A DNA stretch of 41,570 nucleotides from Coriobacteriales bacterium (lineage in GTDB: Bacteria > Actinomycetota > Coriobacteriia > Coriobacteriales > UBA8131). Positions 30,592 through 38,905 of the stretch are shown piece after piece. A program made the position numbers and the translations under genes. The stretch's first letter is position 1. Each line of letters opens with the position of its first letter. The DNA lies in NCBI GenBank assembly GCA_031282405.1, contig JAITDU010000028.1, forward strand, positions 1 through 41,570, written 5' to 3'. A model generated the notes under the pieces. The model saw only the letters and a program-made list of their open reading frames with translations. It was not told where the DNA came from and made no database searches.

Positions 30592-32166
30592 CTAATGAAG
30601 CAGAGGCTCTATTTTTGGAGTTTTCTGTAAACTAATATCCAAAAGCGCGCCCGAAATATCGCTTGGCCAGTAGCCCCAATCGTCATCGTCAACTTCTATC
30701 GTCACCTCTTGTCCATCGTAGGAATCCATAGAGGGCGTATAGGGCAAATTGATTACACGCACCTCTTTTTGCGTTATTCTCGGCGGCGTGGAGCTATCTC
30801 TGGCGGAAACACTCATAGGTTGTTCTAGTATCAGCAGGCAGAGAGGGGAATCCCAGCCACCCCACATATCTGCTGGGATACCGACTTCCAAACCACGCTC
30901 AACATAGCTAGTAATGTGGATTGTGCCACGTATACGGCTCCTTTTGCTAAACTCAAAGAGTGTAATCATATCGCCCGTGTTAAAAATCTCCATATCAACC
31001 AGCACGATAGAATCGTCACTACTAAAGGGGTTGAAGTCAGGAATCTCAACAACGAATGTGCCGCTGATAGGCACCGTAACTTTTTCACTTATTCTCCCAC
31101 TATATTGACCGTCAAGAAAAGGAATCGTTATCGCGTCATCAATCCCTGAAGCAGTATTTAACTTTGTAAGTGTTGCGTCTGCATCACTTTTTACTCCTAC
31201 AGATAAATCGGGGCCAGCAAAACCATAGAGGCGAGTTCCCAGTGTTACCGTGAGGGCAGCATCGAGTGAAGCGCTGAATGAATCTGCCTCAACCTTTGGC
31301 TCGAAGTCCGACCAATACGAACTATCCTCATTGACAGAGTTCAGTCCTTCTGCACTAGTGTATTCAAAACCAAATGCTTTATCTATGGCACCACCAGTAT
31401 TAAAAGTAACCGATGACACATTAACTTCGGCGCTCAAAACGGCATCAAGGGAGTTGGTGAACACCACGGGAACTGGCCCTACAAAGAATTCGAATGATGG
31501 CAAGTTTGGTAGATAGTCCCCAAATGATTTTTCAAAACTTACCGTTGCAAAGTCAAAATCACAACCTGCATAAAAATGGTTAACCATCCGCATAGTGATG
31601 TCACCAGAGTTAATAGTCAAGTCTACCTCAATGATATTGCCCACGCTGATATCGTAAAAGGATCCTTTTTCAGAAAACAGATTATCTGGGTTATCGTCGG
31701 CTGCATAGGCTTTTTGGATGCCAAAGAGTGGCGACGTCTCGTTGGCACTGCTATTAGCAATCTCATAGGTGCCATCTGTATTCATAGTAATGGTGTAGTG
31801 TACATCGCATTTTTCTATTGCGTCGGTGAGCGCTGCGGGAACGGTTGTAACCTTGTAGCCACCATCTACTGGCTCAGTAGAGATGACCTTACGGAGCAGG
31901 CCGTCTGGCGTGTTTTCTGTTATATCAGCACTGAGTATAGTTGTCTCGCTGATACCGTCCAAAGAGGAAACGGTCACGGATTCCTTGTCGCTTGCCGTTA
32001 TTTTGAAGGGCGAGGTTTCCTCATTGTAGACAACGACGTTGGGGTTGATGATGGCTTCATTATTGTTTAATAGCGGAGGAACAAAGAACAGCACTGCAAA
32101 GAACAGCGCAACAACAACAAGTCCGATACTTCCTCCTATGAGTACAGGACGAATGCGTTCGCTCAT
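30592..32166 (-). CDS. Large membrane-anchored surface protein of unknown function
   Basis: About 524 residues. ATG 32166 is chosen because AGGTGAT precedes it by 4 bases; GTG 32175 is only 3 bases from AAGGAG. An N-terminal transmembrane anchor (SIGLVVVALFFAVLFFVPPLL) leads into a long extracellular region rich in Asp, Ser, Thr and beta-type alternation (NPNVVVYNEETSPFKITASD, VTVPISGTFVVEIPDFNPF). No LPXTG or known domain seen. It is the last gene of a five-gene minus-strand cluster with a peptidoglycan amidase and three zinc-ribbon membrane proteins, so a cell-envelope role is likely. Confidence 0.7.
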   Translation of the reverse strand: MSERIRPVLIGGSIGLVVVALFFAVLFFVPPLLNNNEAIINPNVVVYNEETSPFKITASDKESVTVSSLDGISETTILSADITENTPDGLLRKVISTEPVDGGYKVTTVPAALTDAIEKCDVHYTITMNTDGTYEIANSSANETSPLFGIQKAYAADDNPDNLFSEKGSFYDISVGNIIEVDLTINSGDITMRMVNHFYAGCDFDFATVSFEKSFGDYLPNLPSFEFFVGPVPVVFTNSLDAVLSAEVNVSSVTFNTGGAIDKAFGFEYTSAEGLNSVNEDSSYWSDFEPKVEADSFSASLDAALTVTLGTRLYGFAGPDLSVGVKSDADATLTKLNTASGIDDAITIPFLDGQYSGRISEKVTVPISGTFVVEIPDFNPFSSDDSIVLVDMEIFNTGDMITLFEFSKRSRIRGTIHITSYVERGLEVGIPADMWGGWDSPLCLLILEQPMSVSARDSSTPPRITQKEVRVINLPYTPSMDSYDGQEVTIEVDDDDWGYWPSDISGALLDISLQKTPKIEPLLH

Positions 32167-32209
32167 TGTTATCACCTACTCCTTCTCGTTGCTGCTCAGG
32201 CAAACGCCC

Positions 32210-33028
32210 TTATGCACCTCTGTGGTTTCTCGTTGCTTGATAGTTTGCCAAATAGCCCGCGAATTCCGGCGAAGTATCGGAGTTGCCGCTGCGCCAGCTT
32301 TTATGGTCGGTTATCTGGGATGGAAAACCGTAATAGGCATCAATGTAGGCAATGAGTGCATCAAGGGCATCTAGCTGAGCTTCAGGGTAATATCCTGAAC
32401 CGCCTACGTGCACCATCTCAATGCCAATAGAGTACGAATTCATACCGTAGTCAGGTGCCCAACTCCCGATAGGCACGGTTCCCAGTTTATCGTCGCGCGA
32501 CTCGTCTTCAACACCGAAGCTCGCGTTATGCCCTGCGTCGCCAAAGCCCGCGTGATGCGCTATCGCGTCCATGGGCACACACTGCATGATTGCGCCATCC
32601 TTCCCTATGACGAAATGAGCAGCGACCAGATTGCCGTTACTATCCCACCAGTCAATAACCGATTGCGGGCTTGAATCTCCCTCGGTATCATGGAGTACGA
32701 TGTATTTTTGGAACTGAGCCGGTTTCTCACCATGTACGAAACTCGGGCGATAGTCCTCCGAAAGATTCAGGGCTGTGCGGGTACTTTTGATAGCTGCTGC
32801 TGCACTGGCTGCTTTTTCTGCGGCCTGTCTACTCTCTTCCTCAGCCTTTTGCAAAGCGTCCGTCTCATCCGGCATAGTGTCGCCCATTTGTTCTGTGCCC
32901 TCAAATGAAGTAGCTCCATTGGGCGTAGGCTGTGCATTCAGAGCGCAGCCTGCCAATGCAAGCACAAGCGACAGTGCACCGATAAGCGCAACGGTTTTTA
33001 CGAACAGCTTTATGAAGGGGACGCTCAT
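32210..33028 (-). CDS. N-acetylmuramoyl-L-alanine amidase lipoprotein (Amidase_2)
   Basis: A 272-residue lipoprotein. ATG 33028 overlaps the upstream stop (TGATG); TTG 33031 is the alternative. Lipobox LAGC places the acylated cysteine at residue 28. An Ala/Glu helical stretch (55-82) leads to the amidase domain: zinc ligand His113 in VLHDTEG, IAHHAGFG, catalytic-type Glu in SIGIEMVHVG, and a second ligand region ITDHKSWRSGNSDTSPEF. The usual DPG near the last ligand is replaced by DTSP. It should cleave the muramyl-L-Ala bond outside the membrane, possibly in wall turnover. Confidence 0.85.
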   Translation of the reverse strand: MSVPFIKLFVKTVALIGALSLVLALAGCALNAQPTPNGATSFEGTEQMGDTMPDETDALQKAEEESRQAAEKAASAAAAIKSTRTALNLSEDYRPSFVHGEKPAQFQKYIVLHDTEGDSSPQSVIDWWDSNGNLVAAHFVIGKDGAIMQCVPMDAIAHHAGFGDAGHNASFGVEDESRDDKLGTVPIGSWAPDYGMNSYSIGIEMVHVGGSGYYPEAQLDALDALIAYIDAYYGFPSQITDHKSWRSGNSDTSPEFAGYLANYQATRNHRGA

Positions 33029-33894
33029 CAATTGGGATGTGCCCTGTTCACATCATAGCCATGACTGCTCAAGACGCCACTGATCAATGAGGCATTCGCA
33101 TCTTCTGTTGCGGTAGGCTTATATTGATTCAAGAAATCATCGGCAGGGATGGTTCCTTTATACCAGCTTTGCGCGTTGAAATATTTTTGGAGCCACTGGT
33201 TTTGAAACAGTCGTCCGTGACGTGCCCATATCTCATTTTGGGCTATAGACAGCTCGTCATCGCTTAGGCCTGCTAGGTCGCTTTCGGCCAATTTTCTGCT
33301 TGCGCTGTCTTTGATGATATAAACCCCTCCGGTATTACTGGCTTTTTCTTTTTCAGGGTCGCCCGTGCTAGGGGAAGCAGAGGACGTAGACGATGCGGAA
33401 GATGTGGAAGCAGAGCCTGCGCTTGTTTTTTCGTTGGCGCTGCTTGGAATAGAAGTATACTCGTTTTCTTCGCTTGAGGCACCGAATGACAGCACTCCAG
33501 TTGCAAAGAGGACAGCGCCGACAGCGAGTGCCAATACGATAGCGACAAGGGCGGCGATAAGCCCCACTGCCCAGTTAGGAAGCGGAGTTTTCTTGCTTTG
33601 CGGAGTTTGCGGCGCTTGGTTTGCAAAGGCGGGGATAACCTGTGTCGCGGTTGGTTGTACCGGCGTGACGGGTGCTGGGGCTGTTTGCTGCGCCTCTGGT
33701 CTTAGCGTGGGTTTAGGTTCCTCCACTAATTCTGTTGGTGCTGCAACCGTGGCCGCTAAATCCAGTTTTTGTGTTTGCCCTACTGTTGCTCCGGGCGCCG
33801 TTTTCTTGTTTGCTTCATTTTCGGTGCGTGTGCCGCATTCGTCACAGAATGCTGCGTCATCGTTTATCTGTGCACCGCAGTTTGTACAAAACAT
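33028..33894 (-). CDS. Zinc-ribbon membrane protein with YARHG domain
   Basis: A 288-residue protein. The N-terminal zinc ribbon is CTNCG and, 12 residues on, CDECG. A Pro/Gln/Thr-rich linker (to about 105), one transmembrane helix (about 112-134, WAVGLIAALVAIVLALAVGAVLF), a Ser/Thr-rich extracellular spacer and a C-terminal YARHG domain follow. The domain motif here is WARHGRLFQNQWLQKYF. YARHG is an extracellular module found in surface proteins of many Gram-positives. AAGGGATAGC precedes ATG 33894. Cotranscribed with the amidase through a one-base overlap, which supports a joint envelope function. Confidence 0.85.
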   Translation of the reverse strand: MFCTNCGAQINDDAAFCDECGTRTENEANKKTAPGATVGQTQKLDLAATVAAPTELVEEPKPTLRPEAQQTAPAPVTPVQPTATQVIPAFANQAPQTPQSKKTPLPNWAVGLIAALVAIVLALAVGAVLFATGVLSFGASSEENEYTSIPSSANEKTSAGSASTSSASSTSSASPSTGDPEKEKASNTGGVYIIKDSASRKLAESDLAGLSDDELSIAQNEIWARHGRLFQNQWLQKYFNAQSWYKGTIPADDFLNQYKPTATEDANASLISGVLSSHGYDVNRAHPN

Positions 33895-33996
33895 GCTATC
33901 CCTTTCTATGGGGCAATCCGCTTATCCAAAATTCAACACCTGCTGTAATGTTTCTTTTTTCGGTAGTTATGTCTTGTTTAAACAAAAATTCAAATT

Positions 33997-34479
33997 TCAG
34001 AAGATAAGATCAACAATGCCGTCGAGTGCTGAAGAAGACGGCGCGATTACCTCAAACAGATGATTCATAATAGCAAAGGCCGAAAGAACGAGTGCGACAA
34101 GCGTGCGATTCGAGAGTAAAACTCGAGTGTGTCTTGCCTTTTGCCATATAGATAAAGAAAAAATGAACCCCAGCAAAGCTGCAGGAAGAGAGAGCCAACC
34201 AGTGAAAGGTATGGGCAAAATGACCAAACCTACAGCAGCAATACCCAAGATGAATGCGGGGAGTTCTGCGCGATCCTTATTTGTGTTAACTGGATTGTTC
34301 GCAACAGCGGCTGCGTTTGTGGTTGTTGTTACCGCTGCAGTTACCGTTGCATTCGTATTGATACTTTCTCGTGCTTTGATGGGCAAGTTCGTCTCTGTTT
34401 GCTCGGCCAATGAGGCACCGCATTTTCTACAAAACCTTGCCGCGTCAGCGTTTTCTCCGCCACATACTGCACAGTACAT
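33997..34479 (-). CDS. Zinc-ribbon membrane protein (multi-pass)
   Basis: A 160-residue protein. The zinc ribbon CAVCG and CRKCG is at the N-terminus, followed by a Thr/Ala/Asn-rich linker (NTNATVTAAVTTTTNAAAV) and about three hydrophobic segments (AFILGIAAVGLVILPIPF, LPAALLGFIFSLSI, LVALVLSAFAIMNHLF). Similar to DUF4190-type small membrane proteins. GGAG lies 9 bases before ATG 34479. Second of three consecutive zinc-ribbon genes. Confidence 0.8.
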   Translation of the reverse strand: MYCAVCGGENADAARFCRKCGASLAEQTETNLPIKARESINTNATVTAAVTTTTNAAAVANNPVNTNKDRAELPAFILGIAAVGLVILPIPFTGWLSLPAALLGFIFSLSIWQKARHTRVLLSNRTLVALVLSAFAIMNHLFEVIAPSSSALDGIVDLIF

Positions 34480-34681
34480 ACTTTACCACTCCAATCTAAT
34501 TTGTACTCTATCTTCTTGCAAAGAAGCGCTCTTGATTGATACGCATTAACCTAACAACTAATCTATCTGTCCTGTATAAACTCAAAGGCGGAAATAAGGC
34601 CAACGATTGGTACCTGCAAGTACCATCTTAAAATCTTGCAATTACTCAGAACCTTATTTCTCGCCAACACTTCTTGTCGTT

Positions 34682-35074
34682 CTAGTGAAGGCTGGCAGTT
34701 ATTGCAGAACAGGCTGTGATGGTCAGAATGAGTATTATGAGATCAATGAACGATATTATTACACCGGCAATTGCCAAGCCCTTTGGCACTTTAAACATAC
34801 CCACCGATGATAAGATCGCGCCCAAAACCCAAATGATCCATCCAGCTACTGGCACCCACGACAAAAAAAGACCCAGCAGAGCTAGAATAAAACCAGCAGT
34901 TCCGATTCCATTACTCTTTGCTTGAGCTGGAATTTGTATATCTATTTTGGTTGTTGCGCCGTTAAAACTTGAGGCAGTTTCAATTCTCTGCTTTTCGTTG
35001 CTTAGTGCAGCGCCACACCCAACGCAAAATCGGGCGCTCTCTCTATTTTCCGTGCCGCAGTTTTCACAAGTCAT
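34682..35074 (-). CDS. Zinc-ribbon membrane protein (multi-pass), first gene of envelope cluster
   Basis: A 130-residue protein starting at ATG 35074 with AAGGAGATATC before it. The zinc ribbon CENCG and CVGCG is followed by a short polar linker and three hydrophobic segments (GTAGFILALLGLFLSWVPV, GWIIWVLGAILSSVGMF, LAIAGVIISFIDLIILILTI). It resembles DUF4190-type proteins and the neighbouring gene, suggesting duplication. The 202-bp gap to the next gene (34480-34681) has no clear terminator, so one transcript of five genes is plausible. Confidence 0.8.
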   Translation of the reverse strand: MTCENCGTENRESARFCVGCGAALSNEKQRIETASSFNGATTKIDIQIPAQAKSNGIGTAGFILALLGLFLSWVPVAGWIIWVLGAILSSVGMFKVPKGLAIAGVIISFIDLIILILTITACSAITASLH

Positions 35075-35365
35075 GATATCTCCTTATCCTGTAAGTGACC
35101 ATACATCCGTTTTTACGAGCCAGCTCCTGCATTTCATGTTTTGGGTTGTAATAGTGGATTTTAGAGAGGTCGCGCATCTTAAACTATTTCCATCGAAGCT
35201 GTCATAAACTTCCTGTGTGTGAACAGCTTGCTATCCAATTTGATAACACATACTCTCACTCTCCCTCCCTTTTTGAGCAAACGCAATTTTGCCCGCACGA
35301 GCGGACTGCTAATAGACAGAGGCGGGATGACTAAGGTTTGATTACGACCTTGGTGCCATTCAAGA

Positions 35366-35489
35366 AGAAGGGCATGCAACCCACGGTCGCCAAACCAGAA
35401 TGGAAGTGTAAAAAACGTCCAAAGCGGGCCGATGCCCTTCTGCACGAACGTTTTTATGTAGCTTCCACTTGCGAAGCATTCTGGTTTGG
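35366..35489. ncRNA. Candidate structured non-coding element with nested stems and a possible pseudoknot
   Basis: A 100-nt arm set folds on itself: CCAAACCAGAAT (35390-35401) with ATTCTGGTTTGG (35478-35489), TGGAAG (35401-35406) with CTTCCA (35462-35467), and AAAAACGT (35411-35418) with ACGTTTTT (35448-35455). In addition AGAAGGGCAT (35366-35375), outside the hairpin, is complementary to ATGCCCTTCT (35432-35441) in its apical loop, a pseudoknot-like arrangement. No supported gene overlaps. A small transposable element (MITE) is the main alternative. This is the main content of the 35075-35793 gene-free stretch, together with the terminator at 35679. Confidence 0.45.
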
Positions 35490-35678
35490 CTGGGAGTAAG
35501 TATAGCAGACAATAAGGCGAACAGAGCTTAGGGAAAAATATCTTGAACAGATTTCAATCATTATATACGGACGATTGCTGAGTAGTCGTATTCGGAGCGC
35601 TCTCCAAGCTTTCAAAAAAACAGATCAGAGCAGGTTACATAACAACCACATAGTAAGAAGCTCTTTGAAATGAGGTAT

Positions 35679-35707
35679 CGAGCCGTTTGACGGAGTGGCT
35701 CGTTTTT
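35679..35707 (+). terminator. Rho-independent terminator
   Basis: CGAGCC (35679-35684) pairs with GGCTCG (35697-35702) around a 12-base loop and is followed by TTTTT. It terminates plus-strand transcription before the parA remnant. No intact plus-strand gene lies upstream, so it may belong to the structured element or to a lost gene. Confidence 0.65.
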
Positions 35708-35793
35708 ATGCCCGAAATCGGACTTGGTTTTCCAATGCATAGCCGCCACAAAGAGCGACAAATCCAATGAGGAAGAAGTGTTGTCATGAACAG

Positions 35794-36003
35794 ATGAAAT
35801 GTCATTGCTATCAGTAACCAGAAAGAGGGTGTAGGTAAAAGTACGACTGCGGTGAATTTGGGCACAGGTCTGGCCCGATTGGGCCATCGGATGCTTATTG
35901 TGAACGGAACTTCCAAAGTGATGTCACTTGCTGTCTGGGCTGGCCGGATACAAGCTCGCTTGGCGTGGCGCTGGCGATCATGTTGGAGCGCGTTAGTCAG
36001 TGA
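35794..36003 (+). pseudogene. ParA-family ATPase remnant, frameshifted and truncated
   Basis: From 35798 the frame reads NVIAISNQKEGVGKSTTAVN, a ParA deviant Walker A (KEGVGKST), then LGTGLARLGHRMLIVNG. Just after that a one-base loss near 35914-35920 shifts the frame. The +1 reading continues as VTCCLGWPDTSSLGVALAIM and stops at TGA 36003. Restored, it would read like the VDADPQGDVT segment of ParA. The probable ATG 35794 is also out of frame with 35798. Only about 70 of 250 residues remain. The stop overlaps the next gene's GTG by 2 bases. Confidence 0.8.
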
Positions 36004-36440
36004 AAAACAGTAACTTTGAGGAGAGTACGTATTTCTGCTACTATGATCGAATGTCGAAACCAGCAGGGAAGATAACTATACCGAGCGACGTGAACGTATG
36101 GCCGCACGAATTAAAAACAGCACAATCACTGACAGCTATCGGCCATAATGTCGAGTTCATCCGCAAGAGCGAACTAGACCGCCAGCGTAGCGCCGATGCC
36201 TATGTTGACGGGATACGCTACGAGTTCAAGGCTCCAAAAAGTGACAAGATAGATGCCGTGGAGCGCAATCTGAAAAAGGCAAGCAAGCAAAGCTGTAATG
36301 TTGTCTTTGATTCGCGACGGATGAAGAAGATACCGGACGTTGCCATACTGCGGGAGCTTGCCAGCAAATCTCACGCTAACAAGTCCATTAAACAGTTACT
36401 ATTCGTCAACCGCCGCGGAATCGTCGTTGTGATCAAGTAA
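36000..36440 (+). CDS. CdiA C-terminal tRNA-nuclease-like protein
   Basis: A 146-residue frame from GTG 36000 or ATG 36051 (MSKPAGKITIPSDVNVWPHE). The region from about residue 30 has the pattern of the CdiA_C nuclease domain: WPHELKTAQSLTAIGHNVEFI, then ADAYVDGIRYEFKAPKS with the D...E.K active-site arrangement of BECR-type tRNA nucleases or PD-(D/E)XK-like folds, and KSIKQLLFVNRRGIVVVIK at the end. Such domains are toxic tips of contact-dependent proteins, but stand-alone copies are carried by mobile elements. No recognisable immunity gene follows. GTG overlaps the parA remnant. The family call is from pattern memory. Confidence 0.65.
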   Translation: MKNSNFEESTYFCYYDRMSKPAGKITIPSDVNVWPHELKTAQSLTAIGHNVEFIRKSELDRQRSADAYVDGIRYEFKAPKSDKIDAVERNLKKASKQSCNVVFDSRRMKKIPDVAILRELASKSHANKSIKQLLFVNRRGIVVVIK

Positions 36441-36465
36441 CATAATATGCTAAAGTATGCCTATC

Positions 36466-36508
36466 GAAGCGCCCGAACGGTGCAGTATGCACCTACCTCC
36501 GGCGCTTC
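36466..36508 (+). terminator. Terminator after the CdiA_C-like gene
   Basis: GAAGCGCC (36466-36473) pairs with GGCGCTTC (36501-36508), enclosing a second perfect stem, GGTGCA (36479-36484) with TGCACC (36488-36493). TTACTTTTCC follows. It begins 26 bp after the stop at 36440 and ends this transcript. Confidence 0.8.
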
Positions 36509-36829
36509 CTTACTTTTCCTTTCAACCACTAAATCAGAATGAAAAAGTTTTGTCGAGGTTGGCCTTTGCGACTACTTTGCGACCATCTGCCTCCGCAAAA
36601 CAGAAACTGGTAGACAGCATCCGTGCCATCTACCAGCGAATGTATGGTCGCGGGGAAGTATCAGTATCTAGGCTATTAATTGACAACAAATAACCAATCG
36701 TGCAGGTAGAGCATGGTATTTACAATTTGAGGTTTAGGAAGATAAGGCGATTTTTCCGCCAAAGATACTCAGAATGAGTCAAAACGGGCACTCTTCGATT
36801 TATGGCAGTGAGATTTTAACGGTTGCTTC

Positions 36830-37659
36830 TTACCAAGCTTCCACGATGCGGTTGATGAGAGCATTGCCCCAAATTATTGCTTCATCAACCGTTTGGAGAA
36901 CTGATGCAGATGGTTGTTGTTCAAAATAGTAGTTGTCCCAACCTTCATTTTTACTTATGGCCGGTGGCCAAGCCTGCATTCTCCTGTAGGCAAAAAGCCT
37001 CTCGCAGGTCTCCCTCACAAGCCCAAGCTCAACATTCTCTACATGCATGATGATTTGCAGGTCTATGAGATCGTGCACCCTTTTGCTTTCGGGCTCAGTA
37101 AGGCCATGAATCTTCTGTGCAATTTGGTGATGGATTCGCATCAACGCAATAGGAGCAGGCTCTGGCAACCCAATCCTTGTGAACATATCCACAATCTCTG
37201 GTGAAATGAAGAGATCGGCTTCTTCTGCATCTCCAATCTCATTGTGGCCAACTTCAAGGCGCACGGTGCTCCAGGGTTTTCCGTTATAGTTGAGCTTGAT
37301 TTCGAATGGCTGCATGACATAGGGAGCTGGCACTCCATCAGGAGAAGCAGGAGACTTTGTAACGAGTCTTCCCGTGAATCCATTCCAGCCAACGATCAGA
37401 GCATCTTCAAGTTTTTGGAGAAATTCCTCAAGATCCTGATTTCTGACCGTGTCAAGGTCTCTTGTGAAGCGGGTAGCTTGGTTACCGTAGCGCATTTTAA
37501 GTGAACTACCACCCTTAACCACGCCCTTGGGAAGCATTTGAGCGACAATGCATCGGCAAGTATTGTTCGTGTTCGTAGGGCTGCGTCACCTCTCCCAAAT
37601 GCTCTTTCGATTGCCTTATCTAGGTTCACTCTGCTGTTATGCTGTTTTTGATCCGTCAC
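36830..37659 (-). pseudogene. abiEii: AbiEii-type nucleotidyltransferase toxin gene with one-base frameshift
   Basis: Translation starts at ATG 37659 (MTDQKQHNSRVNLDKAIERAFGRGDAAL) and reads family-like to LADALSLK. A second frame, open to 36830, then takes over: just upstream of its ATG 37537 it reads IVAQ and continues MLPKGVVKGGSSLKMRYGNQ with the nucleotidyltransferase motif GGSS and RFTRDLD. Adding one A near 37546-37553 joins both into a normal protein of about 276 residues. The rest is intact (IALMRIHHQIAQKIHGL, HDLIDLQII). AbiEii is the toxin of the type IV AbiE phage-defence pair. Either the toxin is dead or this is a sequencing error. Confidence 0.82.
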
Positions 37660-38183
37660 TTCAACTCCTTGCTGATTGCCTCAAGCTCACGTCTTGTCAC
37701 AAGACCTTCACTCGCGCCATCGCGGAGAGCCTCTGCCAGTCGTTCAGGCATGACCTTGTCAATGCAGTAACGGATAGCTTCCGCAACGGTCATGCAGCGG
37801 ATACCATCATAGGTGATTGTCTTGTCGCCAATTTGACGGTGTACCTCCTTGATATGAATAGGAAGCTTCTTTCTTACCCGCTTGGTCGTACCAACATAGA
37901 TCGTATCGGGGTTCACAGATGCGAGGTTGTGCATCGCCAATACAGATTCACCCAGCACATATGCCTCGGGGCCGACAAGCGTCACTGCATCTGCGTAAAC
38001 ATCGAGAGGAGAAGGAACATGATGTTTGATACGGTAGACGCCGTGCCCGATACGCTCAAGTTTTCCACGCAAGTGCAGTTTCCCAAGTTCGTCTTTGGAA
38101 ATTCCCATCTCGTGTGCTTGTGCTGTGGTGATCAATCCGAAGTTCTCGGATGCCACCTCGTATATGTCATCGTAATAAGCCAT
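37656..38183 (-). CDS. abiEi: AbiEi-type antitoxin/transcriptional repressor
   Basis: About 175 residues from ATG 38183 (MAYYDDIYEVASENFGLITT); an in-frame ATG at 38219 is also possible. Neither has a strong ribosome-binding site. The N-terminal winged helix (LITTAQAHEMGISKDELGKLHLRGKLERIGHGVYRI) is typical of AbiEi_4 proteins and binds inverted repeats to autorepress. The C-terminal antitoxin domain has EAYVLGESVLAMHNLA and a nuclease-like TYDGIRCMTVAEAIRYCID. Its stop overlaps the toxin start by 4 bases. The antitoxin frame is intact although the toxin frame is not. Confidence 0.88.
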   Translation of the reverse strand: MAYYDDIYEVASENFGLITTAQAHEMGISKDELGKLHLRGKLERIGHGVYRIKHHVPSPLDVYADAVTLVGPEAYVLGESVLAMHNLASVNPDTIYVGTTKRVRKKLPIHIKEVHRQIGDKTITYDGIRCMTVAEAIRYCIDKVMPERLAEALRDGASEGLVTRRELEAISKELK

Positions 38184-38219
38184 GGCAAAAGGATACCACT
38201 TTCGGTATCCTTTTGCCAT
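38182..38219. promoter_or_regulatory. 16-bp perfect inverted repeat overlapping the abiEi start
   Basis: ATGGCAAAAGGATACC (38182-38197) and its exact complement (38204-38219) flank a 6-base spacer. Each arm ends in ATG on the minus strand, so both candidate start codons of abiEi (38183 and 38219) lie at its edges. As DNA it fits the inverted-repeat operators bound by AbiEi; as RNA it would be a stable hairpin over the translation start. Confidence 0.8.
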
Positions 38220-38329
38220 TTGAAAGCGAAGAGGCTGAATAGCAGCGAAAACATTGCTTTCCTTTGAAGTGATACACTTATTACGACCACGCTGTTTCAT
38301 TTTGTTAAGAAGATTGTGAGGGAATTCTC

Positions 38330-38695
38330 ATGAGTCAAGATGGAGAGGAAGTATCGAAAACTGAGATGCCAAGCTCGATCGAACGGTTTCTTGAATATGT
38401 GGCAATGCAGTCAGCTGTGTATGGTAATTGCCTCAACTATCGTGAGGAAAATAGAATAAAAGCAGACATGATGAACTGTCCCTCGCGGTGGAAAGGGCTT
38501 ACGGCAGACCAGATCCGAAATGGTTGTCTTGTATTGGGGATGACAAAAGAAGATGCGGATCAAATTGCCCATTTTCGTCAACGGGTTATTGATGGTCATA
38601 AGTTTAGGCCGAAATACGACAAGAAGTTCATTTTTGAGGGAGAGTGCATAAGTGAATATGCTCCCGGACCAATCGAAACCAGTAGAGATTGGTAG
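38330..38695 (+). CDS. Hypothetical protein divergent to abiE
   Basis: A 121-residue protein from ATG 38330 with GAGGGAA 5 bases upstream. No family recognised. Helical and polar, with SIERFLEYVAMQSAVYGNCLNY at residues 16-37 and a C-terminal YDKKFIFEGECISEYAPGP. No signal peptide or membrane helix. Divergent from abiEi with a 146-bp gap that includes the 38182-38219 operator. Composition is near that of the abiE genes. Confidence 0.6.
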   Translation: MSQDGEEVSKTEMPSSIERFLEYVAMQSAVYGNCLNYREENRIKADMMNCPSRWKGLTADQIRNGCLVLGMTKEDADQIAHFRQRVIDGHKFRPKYDKKFIFEGECISEYAPGPIETSRDW

Positions 38696-38788
38696 TCATT
38701 GGCAGGGGTCTTGGTCGCGCCGTGGGAACAAGGCTTTCTTCTAACAGCACTTTCGGCATGGTTTCCACGCAAAATTTGCAGACACGAT

Positions 38789-38818
38789 AAGAACCCCGCG
38801 TAGGGTCGCGGGGTTCTT
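38789..38818 (-). terminator. Hairpin after tRNA-Met
   Basis: AAGAACCCCGCG and CGCGGGGTTCTT form a perfect 12-bp stem with a 6-base loop, 10 bp beyond the encoded CCA of the tRNA. The adjacent stretch TCCTATAA lies between them. The stem ends in AAGAA/TTCTT, a compact terminator form; it may also stop plus-strand readthrough. Confidence 0.65.
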
Positions 38819-38828
38819 ATAGGATTTT

Positions 38829-38905
<77 letters not shown>

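Noticed and set aside
36457-36693. A 78-codon plus-strand frame after the CdiA_C-like gene, considered as an immunity gene
   Set aside because: Its first third is the terminator hairpin at 36466-36508, and no start codon or family pattern supports the rest.
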